From Syncephalastrum monosporum B8922 (lineage: Eukaryota > Mucoromycota > Mucoromycetes > Mucorales > Syncephalastraceae), in the NCBI GenBank assembly GCA_000697355.1, contig JNEN01000882.1, forward strand, positions 186,001 through 250,000: a stretch of DNA of 64,000 nt. The letters are read 5' to 3'. Numbering within the stretch: position 1 is the first letter of the stretch; each line of letters starts with the position of its first letter. Shown one piece after another: positions 31,882 to 41,513 of this stretch. Below the pieces are notes generated by a model, which saw nothing but the letters and a program-made list of their open reading frames with translations, was not told the DNA's origin and ran no database searches. A program made the translations under genes and the position numbers.

Positions 31882-33834
31882 CTACACAATATTAAATCGA
31901 ATGAATTCTGCTTTTCCGGTTGCACACAGGGCTTTAATGATATACCTTTGCAAACCAACAATGTTGATCACGACATCGTCATCTTTGCGGCCACGGTTGC
32001 TTGTTATCACTCTTTGAAAGTCTGCAGCTTGTTGCGTGATATCGATCAAGGTATCGCCTATACAGATAGAAAAAAGTAAATGACGGCCAGAAAACAAACT
32101 ATCCATCAGGAAAGTACGACTTACGTTCGAGTTCCTTGTTGAATTCAACACCCATAAGGTAGCATGTGCGGTGCAGCTCTCCCGGTGCCAGTTCAGACAT
32201 CTTGTACTCCAAGTCGCTGTTTTTGAGCTCTTGACCATGTTGGAGTGCAATTTTCTCTCCTTTAGTCTTGTAAGGCTTGGTGCTCACCACGGGTTCAGGG
32301 TCGACACGTACGTAGGAGACGAGACGCATATCTTCCAGCAGTTCGACAAAGCGGGGTATCAAACGAGGCATTTTGAGCAACCTATGAAACAGACGATGAT
32401 ACAATAAGCATACCGGACAGCGGGTCATTGTCCTGTCTAACTTGCCAGTTTTCGCGCGATAGTCCAGTATCACAGCAAACAAAGATGGCTAGAAAAGATT
32501 TGAATGACTTCAACAAACTCTGCGGCCGGAATAGCTTGGATGGCATTTGATCTGGTGTATCAAACGGATGGGCGCAAATATCGCTGGCTGCATGAAGGAT
32601 GACTACACTCAGCATGACATTCATGTGTGCTGTTATTTTCGCCTACCTCGAGCGAACTCCTTTTGGAGGACAGTCAGAGATGAACGTGTCACACAAGATG
32701 CGGCGTTGCTGACACGGTAGCAAGGGGTCACCACAGGCATCAGGGCGTCCACCAGAAAGGCCTAGAGATAGTTTTACATCATAAAATATGAAATCGAGGT
32801 ATACATTGGCTGATGAAAGGCTTATTACGTGCGATTCGTAGGGTAAACTTCCACCCTTGTGGTCTGGGATGCTGTCTGTGAGCATGACGGGTTGAGGCCA
32901 TTTCCATTCACTCCACTGGTCAAAGAAATTGGAAAGAAGCGAATAAATGGTCATCGGCTCTTGAGAAGTCGTCGCTCTTTGGTATATGTATACTAGGAGG
33001 ATGGTCAAAGCGCTACTGTTGAGGTAGCCTGTCCATTTGTCGTAGATTCCACGTCGACGGGCCCACCATTTGATGGTTTGCAAAGTTCGCGAAAACACCG
33101 GCTGATGGTCGGGTTGGATAGCACTATGGTAGAAGCGAGTACAGCGCACACCTAAGAGTGGGGCTTGAGGTCAAATGTCACTTCTGGTAAAATTTGTCTG
33201 AAAGATACCATCCAGTGAAGCAAAGCATGCGTCGTCCAGCCCGGCGAGATTTTGATTGTCCAAGTAATTGAGGTCAGGAGGGATCGTATTTCGGCGTAGG
33301 CGTACAAAGGTGATGTCGACGAGGGTATGGTCGATGGTACAGCGGATGACAGGCACAGCAGCATGATCCACGACCTGGAGAAGAACACGTCGCGTCATTA
33401 GTGTCGCATTATGCTGGACCAGTTCCTGAAAAGGTACATTCACTTCAGACACGGTTGCTTGCTCGCGTAGGATGGATGAATAGATTCTGAAGAAATCGTT
33501 CCGTTTGACTTGCTGTGGAGCAATAAACGCAATATCCATGTCTGATCCTTCGATATGGGCTTCGAGCGCACAGGAGCCGAAGGGTACCAACTGACACGTG
33601 AAGTCTGCTTTACGTCGGTTCTCTTCCCGTGCGATTTGCCGAATGAGGGTTGGAGTTAGGAGCCGCAGTAAGTTCATGACCTGCTCTCTGAATGTAAAGC
33701 GTAAGGACCTCGGTGCGACCCCAGCTGCAATCGCGTTTACTGTTGTAATTCGAATACCTTTTGCGTTCGTGAGCCTGCGGCAGAACGGCATTTGCATTGG
33801 ACAGTGCTTGGATCCACACATTGTCCTCTACCAT
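31882..33834 (-). CDS. Poly(A)-polymerase-like nucleotidyltransferase
   Basis: Seven exons (minus): 33834-33758, 33687-33209, 33151-32829, 32761-32647, 32587-32419 (or 32414), 32381-32125, 32057-31882; about 531 residues. The catalytic NTase core is plain: VPFGSCALEAHIEGSDMDIAF gives the GS motif and the metal-binding D75 and D77; the third Asp is in LVDITFVRLRR. The PAP central domain continues with QTIKWWARRRGIYDKWTGYL, LVDALMPVVTPCYRVSN and an RNA-binding-like fold around SFLAIFVCC and VELLEDMRL. Order and length fit eukaryotic poly(A) polymerase, though the loop residues are divergent, so a non-canonical or second PAP is possible. One junction is unresolved: the good donor GTATGC (exon end 32414) leaves the wrong phase, and only the weak donor GTCCGG (exon end 32419) keeps frame. 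Confidence 0.78.
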
Positions 33835-34631
33835 AATAGCTGTGTCTGAGACACGGTGAACAAGTGACTTTTTTGATTGATGCTTTGCTCAGGCTGTTTC
33901 ATTAAATTAGCACCAGTTTATGATTTCTTTTTCTTGTTCCCTTTCATTGTAATTATTGCATTTGCTTTTATTTTTATTTTTTTATCTTTTTTTCTTGCTC
34001 TTCTTTCACTTCTGCATCTATTTGCAGTTTCATGCGGGCTGGCGTCCCAGCGCTGTATGCACTGAATAATAAAATCAAGCAAGATACCAAGTCGAATAAT
34101 GAAAGCAATAATGGACGCGGAAAGTTCCTGGCTCTTGCAGATCGATGCCTATAATAAACTTGCGAAATACTCATACATCTACGATTCATGTAACCCTTGC
34201 TGTTCACCCAAGGTATGGCAAAGAGGACAAGGCTATATACGACATCGACTTGCCCTCTAACAGACCCTTATGTGATATATTGCATGTTCTATGTGCGATG
34301 TGTCACGCTGTAAAGCCATACTGTTCTCACATACCTCAACATGTGGTAGTATGAAAAGAATCGAGAATTAGAATAGTAATCATCGTCGCGAGCTTTCTTC
34401 TTTTTTATTCTTTTTCTTCTGTAGGTCGGCTGTGTAAGCTGCTTAATGTTATAGAGCCTGTTTGAGAAGTTTCTGGGATGGCATTAGTTCAGTTCTATAT
34501 TTTTTTTAGTCGTGGCTTCGATCCCACAATGCAGAAATGCCGGTGTGACTGACACCTTCGATATTTTTCTGATCCTGACCCTACCCAAGAAACCAGTCGA
34601 ACGTTCTTGAAAGCGTCACATCCCAGCCAAC
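33835..34631. other. Divergent promoter region
   Basis: About 800 bases between the starts of the PAP-like gene and DRG1. T-rich stretch at 33920-34015. A GTGGCTTCGATCCCAC hairpin near 34512-34527 resembles a tRNA T-arm but no full tRNA fits. No gene seen. Confidence 0.5.
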
Positions 34632-36140
34632 ATGAGTGTCGTCGAGAAAATTAAGGTACATTCATTACCCTCTCGTCGTTATGAAATGAATTGTCACGCT
34701 AAATTTACTCGTGCCATTGCTATAGGAAATCGAAGTAAGATACGAGACCATGCATACATTTATCTTTATACTCAACGCTCTAAACGGTGCATAGAATGAA
34801 ATGGCCAAGACCCAAAAGAACAAGGCCACGTCCTATCATTTGGGTCAGCTTAAGGCCAAGCTCGCCAAGCTGAAGCGTGAGCTTATTACCCCTTCTAGCG
34901 GCGGCGGTGGCGGTGGTGGTACGTAGAGAGATTCTTTTTTAATCTTCCATTGGTAACCATTTCACCCATTTCCTTCTAGTTGGTTTCGATGTTGCCAAGA
35001 CAGGTGTTGCCCGTGTGGGCTTCGTTGGTATGACAACTGCGCATCTGCACTCGTGTAGAACAAAACATTAATGGTTGCATTAGGTTTTCCTTCTGTGGGC
35101 AAGTCGACGCTCATGTCCAAACTCACCGGAACCCACTCCGAAGTGGGTGCCTATGAATTCACAACCCTGACAACCGTTCCCGGTATCATCCAGTACAAAG
35201 GTGCAAAGATCCAGATTCTTGATTTGCCTGGTATTATCGAAGGTGCCAAGGATGGCAAGGGTCGTGGTCGCCAGGTCATTGCTGTTGCACGCACTTGCTC
35301 CCTGATCTTCATTGTCCTCGACGTGTTGAAGCCCATGTCTGACAAGAAGATTATCGAGCGCGAACTGGAAGGCTTTGGCATACGCTTGAACAAGAAGCCG
35401 CCGGCCATTACGTTCAGAAAGAAGGAGAAGGGTGGTATCAACATGACCAACACCGTGCCCTTGACCCACATCACCCAAGATGAAGTCAAGGCTGTGCTGG
35501 CAGAATACAGAATCCACAACGCCGATATTTCTTTCAAGGAAGACTCGACTCTCGATGATCTCATCGATGTTGTCGAAGGCAACCGTATTTATATTCCATG
35601 CATCTACGTGCTCAACAAGATCGATCAGATCTCCATCGAAGAACTCGATCTCATTTACAAGATCCCCAACGCTGTCCCTATCTGTGCTCATCATGAGTGG
35701 AACTTTGACGAGCTTCTGGCCACGATGTGGGAGGTAATACGTCTTTTATCGCGCAAGGTCACCTGTGTACTGATGTAGGACCGATAGAAATTGGCATTGG
35801 TGCGCGTCTACACAAAACCCAAGGGTCAATTACCCGACTACGATGCGCCTGTGGTTTTGACCAACGAAAAGTCTACCGTCGAAGACTTCTGTAACCAAAT
35901 TCACAAGGCCATTCTGGATCAATTCAAGTGGTAAGTAAGACCTACAACAAAAATGGACCAATTGATTGATGGGCTTCTTCCAGTGCGTATGTATGGGGCT
36001 CTTCTGTAAAACATAACCCACAGAAGGTCGGCAAGGAGCATACATTGAAGGACGAAGACGTTGTGCAGATCGTCAAAAAGTAAGTACATGTAAAAGGTGG
36101 GCGATAAACAAAGTACTCATCCCTTGCATTTAGAATCTAA
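34632..36140 (+). CDS. RBG1: DRG1/RBG1 developmentally regulated GTP-binding protein
   Basis: Eight exons: 34632-34655, 34726-34734 (9 nt), 34795-34918, 34980-35027, 35084-35733, 35788-35930, 35984-36079, 36134-36140 (7 nt with stop); 366 residues, essentially the length of human DRG1. The N-terminal helix ([20 protein letters not shown]), Gly run and [17 protein letters not shown] match DRG1. GTPase motifs: G1 [10 protein letters not shown]3 [10 protein letters not shown]4 NKID. A C-terminal TGS domain follows ([19 protein letters not shown]). With a DFRP partner (Tma46/ZC3H15) this GTPase acts on translating ribosomes. The 9-nt exon encodes EIE and is needed to match the family N terminus; the intron positions cut off only the last two codons at the 3' end. 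Confidence 0.96.
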
Positions 36141-36275
36141 GCGCTGTATCATATCACAAATCAATTCATCACACTATTAAAAAAATGTTGAAGACTTCTC
36201 TCGAGAAAAATTCATAGGGAAATTAGCTGTGACGTGTCTTTTGTGACATTGTTATCTACAGTACATAATGTATGT

Positions 36276-36400
36276 GGTATGGTAAATGATACGGCCACCC
36301 CCCCCTACTAAATGAGGATCGATTTGAACCACAGCCTCTGTCGTAGCCTAAATAGGATGATTCTCTAGGCTGACTACAGCCACTCGTATGCAGATAGCTC
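36276..36400 (-). repeat. Left arm of inverted repeat, tRNA-like (SINE-like)
   Basis: Reverse complement of 36737-36866 over ~120 bases with two substitutions and one C more or less in a C run. On the minus strand it reads TGGCTGTAGTC (A-box-like), then ~45 bases later GGTTCAAATCG (B box of RNA polymerase III promoters). Confidence 0.75.
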
Positions 36401-36736
36401 AGGCACTTTGTATATATATATTTTTCTAGCGTTATCATCATCGTTGACAAGAACAAATAAGTAAAAGATCTTCTGCTATGACAACACTCGTTAATACGTG
36501 TTATATCCAAGAAGTTGGGAAGAAAGCATCCAGAGAGGTACGGGCATCGTGTCCCTAGATTGAACAGATATTTCTTTTATTGCAACTGAGACAGATCCGT
36601 GGCCGTTGTGGTATAAAATTATCGTTCTTGATGAGTAAGTCCTGATCATGACTATTTCGAAATTTGGATGTACGTTTGCTTCAAACATACATGATACATG
36701 ATTAACATCTTCAGAGGCAACAATTCCCACCGGGAA

Positions 36737-36866
36737 GAGCTATCTGCATACGAGTGGCTGTAGTCAACCTATAGAATCATCCTATTTAGGCTACGACAGA
36801 GGCTGTGGTTCAAATCGATCCTCATTTAGTAGGGGGGGGGTGGCCGTATCATTTACCATATGGTAT
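36737..36866 (+). repeat. Right arm of inverted repeat, tRNA-like (SINE-like)
   Basis: Plus-strand copy of the same unit: starts GAGCTATCTGCATACGAG, carries the A-box-like and B-box motifs, then a G8-9 run and GGCCGTATCATTTACCAT. A 336-base spacer separates it from the left arm. No full tRNA cloverleaf forms. Confidence 0.75.
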
Positions 36867-36936
36867 GTATATCTGCATAGACATACTGTGAAGGAAAGCC
36901 TTGCGGCATGATTTCACTCAATGATTCTACCACCGA

Positions 36937-37051
36937 CTGAGGGCGCAGCCCTCAGCAAAGGGTTCTGGAGCCTTGGTCCCAGCTAGCTTATGACGAGGAT
37001 AGGAGTGATCCGAAGTCCAAGTGTAGGCTGTGATGTCCCGAAGCCGCAGGC
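36937..37051. repeat. GC-rich palindromes with GCA loops
   Basis: CTGAGGGC-GCA-GCCCTCAG at 36937-36955 is a perfect 8-bp hairpin; GCC-GCA-GGC at 37043-37051 repeats the loop. The local GC content is far above the surrounding sequence. Confidence 0.6.
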
Positions 37052-38158
37052 GAAGGGGAGCAACCGCAAAAGACGCAGCTTGAAGGGGTACGAATGACCA
37101 CAGCAAAGAGATCGCGAAGCTGGCTGTCTTATGGAATCATATCATAACCGACGGTTGATACGAATTTTTAGATATTCCAGCCTGATATGAAACCATAAAG
37201 CCTGACCTATACACTGCTCTACCAAAGATATACGTGGCTGTCATAAGCTGACGTGTAGAAGCGGAACACATACAGTATGACATCAATACTCTTTTCGTAA
37301 GGACTCTGTTATCCATCGGTAAACGCGAACCGCATGATAGCAAAGTAAGACAATGAGACCTTTGAAACGCAAAAAATATCTGACGTCAATCCCTGTCAAG
37401 ATCTCTTTTCTCGTGCGTTATTCTTTCCCACTAGCAGACGCGGTTCATGTAGTCTCATGAGAGTCCATCGACGTGAGTCTGTCTCATAAAAAGAGCTCTG
37501 TTTCTCCCACGTCTGCTTTTCTTCTTCTTTTCTTTGTCCTTCTTAAAGTCTTTTTTTTACGGCAAGTACATTTATACATAGAACTATGGGTATAATCTAA
37601 CGGAGACAACATAGACGACACGAGGTCCCCTCAAGTCCCTCTGCCACCGGTTGCTCGCCCATGCACCGGTGTGCACGATAGTAAGTTGTCGCGTTAAAAA
37701 TACAAGACATTGGACATCTTTAACATTGCTCCAACGTATACGTAGCTTGTTGTATTGCGTTTTCTTCTCCTCCCGTCTTCTCTCCCGTTTGCGTCTCTCT
37801 TCCTCTCTTCCTCTCTTCCGCTCGCGCCCTCCCACCCAGAGGTTTTTTTTCCCGCGTTTTTCCTCTGTCCGTAAGTGAACTGAACTGCATAAGAAACTGA
37901 GACATGTCAACTTATACTTTTGATGTCAGGTCCGCTCCTTTTCCTTTCCGTTCCTTTTGTCCTCCTTGCTTTGTCCTTCCTCCTTTGTTCTCCCTCCTTT
38001 GTCCTCCTCATCCGCCCTAGCCTACGGTAGAAGCCGGTAGTAGTTTAAACCTTTCATCATAGACATATACCCAAATGTCTCTCAGCCCCACCCATCATGG
38101 TAAGTGATTCATATTGGATGAATCATCCTGAGACATGAGTTTAACAAAAGGGATTAGA

Positions 38159-38235
38159 CGCGTGCCCTCACGGGCGCGTTGTTAGATGAGGCGGCCTGCC
38201 GCCTTGCGCGCGCAATAACGAACCCGGCTCTGCCG
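38159..38235. repeat. Cluster of three GC-rich hairpins
   Basis: In succession: GCCC-TCAC-GGGC (38164-38175), AGGCGGC-CT-GCCGCCT (38189-38204) and CGGC-TCT-GCCG (38225-38235). Such clusters resemble the double-hairpin elements of fungal mitochondrial DNA; here in nuclear sequence. Confidence 0.6.
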
Positions 38236-39701
38236 TAGGTATGTAGAAAGTGCACTTCAGTCTAACGATCAACTGACTTTAGAATGAATCCCGATAGGCT
38301 AGTTTATCAAGCATACAGTGAATTTAAGCGAGCATATAAACAAGATGACTTGTAAAAGCACATAATGCCCCAGAATGCATCAGTGGCAGGGTCAAAGCAA
38401 CGCATGTTATTATAAACACAAACAAAATTCGCGCTCTACTGCTAGTTCTTCTCATACCCCGCCTCTACAAGTTATCAACATCATACTTACGAAAAAGAGA
38501 GCCTCGCTGCCGTCCTATCACAGTAGTTACCACCATGGTAGTCCTTTGCCCAAGGAAACATCGCGCGGAGATGGATCATCATCGTTTCCCTTCGCTTCCC
38601 TTGTTTCTTCCCGTGGTGGGAAGGACCTGACCAGCAGGAACGAAACTCAATAAACGGCACTTCTTCGGGCCTGGGTCTGCAATCCCGAGAGGTGCAGTGA
38701 AAGAGGAAAGGTCTGTGCGCAAGTGAAGTTAAAGTGGAGATGCAAAAGCAAGCACCCTCATGACTTTGTAATAGAGTGAAACAAACTAGTGCAGAACAGT
38801 GTCAAAGACATTTACATAGAACTGTACATACAGTACTTTACTTCCCTTGCATCCGAAGCTCTCCTTTCGCTCATTGGTGTCCTTATTGCTCGTACCCAGC
38901 AATGGCCTTGCGGATAGACACATTCAGCTCACATATAGAAGTTCCAATTGACGTCATTAGTGTTAATGTATCAATGCAAAGTAAACCTAGCTCTGTATCT
39001 CATTGTGCCGTGTGCCCTCGTGTTCTGATCTGTTCTTCTCGTTTTACTATGTTCCGTGGAAGGTATAATTCCGGATATGCCTTATTTGTCGCACGCACGC
39101 ATGCAGGAGGCGCCGTCCTGCCATTGTGGCCTGTTATAAGTTGCCAATGGAATAAAAATGATTTCCTTTTGCCTGACCTCCGACTCAAGACATTACATAA
39201 GTAGTACACTGTGCTTCGTTTTCCATGTGTCGAAGCATTTTTCTTCGCAAACTATGCATAGTCAGTGGTGAGATTTTATGCATGTGCCCAAAGAAAATTC
39301 GATCGAACAAATTAACAGCACCACAAGAAGTGTCATTCGTCTCAGCTTGTCTAAATTAAATTCTGGGTGCTGGCTGGTGTTGACGGGAAAACGTTCATGG
39401 ACGAAAAAAAGCACAGTGAAACTGAGATTGGCGGGAAGGGACGGGGCGGTAGATTTGTTACCGCGGAAAGAGAAATGCCGATTTACTATCAGAATTGTTC
39501 CCCATTCTGGGAATTTGCGTCATTTCAGTTGTTCGTCTGGGGTAGCTCCAGTAAATTGTGTTACGAAACGCAGAGTCGGGAAGTTGGCAACCGTGGAGCG
39601 GGCTGTACCGCTGGGCATCAAATGTAGGCCCTTTAAATAAAAACCTCATCGTGTGTACAACCTTGTATTATTCTTTTACCAAGCATTTTATATTCATAAC
39701 T

Positions 39702-41174
39702 ATGCATCGTGCAGCTACGAAAGCCAAGGGAAATATCTCGTCTGTGTTCGCCCACTTGGGTGCGTCCCATCAAAGCCTCGATCCCCGTTTCGTTGAATTG
39801 AAGCGCCAGATCGCCCCCAAAGACCCTGCAGTGCTCAAGAATGCTTTTGACCGAGTCCTGCGCGCTTTGGATACGGAAAGCAACGAGATTCAGCGTCGTG
39901 GATCGGGTGTTATTCCAGAAGTCACCATGGACGACATCAAACTCAACGGTGGCAAAATCCCAGAGAAGCTCGTACCTGAAGTTCACAAGCGCGGTGCAAT
40001 TGTCATTCGCAATATTGTGAATCGTGCGGAAGCTAAGGCCTGGAAGGACCAGATCCAGGAGTACATTCAGAAGCACCCCGGTATCGCTGGTTTCCCGGAG
40101 GAGAATCCGCAGGTCTGGGAGCTCTACTGGACCAAGGCCCAGGTCGCCGCTCGCAGCCATACCAACTTTAATGCGGCCGCTATTGCCCTGAATTCCCTGT
40201 GGCACGCTCACCCCGACACACCCGTCGATCTTACCAAAAACCTCACCTACTGCGATCGCCTGCGTATCCGTCAGCCCGATGACGGTGAATTCAAATTGGC
40301 TGGCCATATTGATGGTGGCTCTTTGGAACGTAAGCATGGAACACTTAAAAGTAGAGCCAGAGCATGGACTCACACATGCACGTGTTGAAAATCGATAGGC
40401 TGGGAAGATCCTGAGTACCGAAAATGCTACACGAATATCCTCGAAGGCAAATGGGAAGACTATGACCCTTACGATGCTACACACCGTATCGGAGCCAATA
40501 TGGACCTCTATGATGCTCCCGGTGGCTGCTCTATGTTCCGCATCTTCCAAGGCTGGCTCTCCATTTCCAAGGTCACCCCTAACGGCGGTACTCTGCGTGT
40601 CTGCCCCCTGATCAAGGAACCTACCGCTTACTTCATGATGAAGCCGTTGCTGGAAGAGCACTTGGGCAAGAGGTAAGATATATAAAATCAGGCTGAGTTT
40701 ACGTTAGCTTACAAGGCGCTCTGTCAATTCAGTGATCTTATGGGTGCTTGGCCCGGTCGCTGCCAGGACATTACCGAGCAGGATCATCCCCATATCGTGA
40801 ACAACATGGTGTCTGTGCCCCCGGTTGACTTTGGTGATGGTGTCTTCTGGCACTGTGATCAAGTCCATGCTGTCGAGCCAAAGAACGAGATGAAGACCGA
40901 CTCGTCCGTTCTCTATATCCCGTCTACTCCTCTCTGCCCGAGCAGCTCCGAATACCTTTTGCGCCAGCGTACTGCTTTCGAGAAGGGCAAGACCCCTCCT
41001 GACTTCCCCGCCAATGACTGCGAGGAGCACTTTGACGACCGTGCGAAGCCCGAGGACCTCACTGTGCAGCAGAGACTCGGCATGGGCTTCCTTCCTTTTA
41101 ACCCAGACGCGCCCAACCTGACATCAGGTCAGCGTCGTGTCATCCAGGAGCATAACCGCATCCTTGGACTGTAA
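39702..41174 (+). CDS. DUF1479 family protein
   Basis: Three exons (39702-40329, 40399-40672, 40733-41174), 447 residues with phases closing. The text matches the DUF1479 (PF07350) family of fungi and bacteria from memory: RFVELKRQIAP near the start, AIVIRNIVNRAEA, PEENPQVWELYW, CDRLRIRQPDDGEFKLAGHI, then GGTLRVCPLIKEP and GVFWHCDQVHAVEP. The HID ... HCDQVHAV arrangement is compatible with an Fe(II)/2-oxoglutarate oxygenase-like fold (two His plus Asp), which I infer from the motif spacing rather than from known biochemistry. No signal peptide; probably cytosolic. No characterised substrate is known to me. The start is the first ATG of the frame, with a T-rich leader. Confidence 0.85.
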
Positions 41175-41513
41175 ATTAGAATTCTAGACCAATCACCTAC
41201 GCACTCAACCTTTTTTCTTTTCTTTTGCCTGTACATTATTAAACAATTCAAACAAGAAAAAAGCCATCCCTCCTTTTGAGCAATGCATCTTCTCGATCTT
41301 TTCACTTATTTGCAGCTGAAAGAAGGGAACAAGTATTTATACATTTGAGGAAGCCATATTTTGAGCAGAGAATTTGAAACAATTGTGGTTTAGTTCTCCC
41401 TTTCACGTAAGCAGGGGATGATTGGCGATTGGACGCCTTACCCATGTTATTGTGAAAATTATGTACTGACATAACGTAAACTTGGCGACCTCGTTTTCCT
41501 TCTCATTCAAATA
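41175..41513. other. Intergenic
   Basis: 339 bases between same-strand genes, CT- and A-rich, no gene seen. Confidence 0.5.

Larger units (their letters stand above)
36141..39701. other. Gene-free region with inverted repeat and GC hairpins
   Basis: 3.6 kb without a convincing gene. It contains a near-identical inverted repeat (36276-36400 and 36737-36866) and GC-rich palindromes at 36937-37051 and 38159-38235. Reading frames at 37584-37910, 38776-39204 and 39278-39640 show no domain and look like chance. CT-rich strands occur at 37500-38010. Two pyrimidine-rich blocks could be promoters, but no gene follows nearby. Confidence 0.5.

Noticed and set aside
33721..33757. 33-base intron in the PAP-like first exon junction (GTATTCG...TTGCAG)
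   Set aside because: Too short; using the acceptor at 33688 gives a 69-base intron and an in-frame family match.
34490..34545. tRNA T-arm-like hairpin before DRG1 (GTGG-CTTCGATC-CCAC) with upstream TGGCATTAGTTCAG
   Set aside because: Distance between the two boxes is about ten bases short of a tRNA and no acceptor or anticodon stem pairs.
39278..39640. 120-residue open frame before the DUF1479 gene
   Set aside because: No domain, composition like noise, overlaps other frames.
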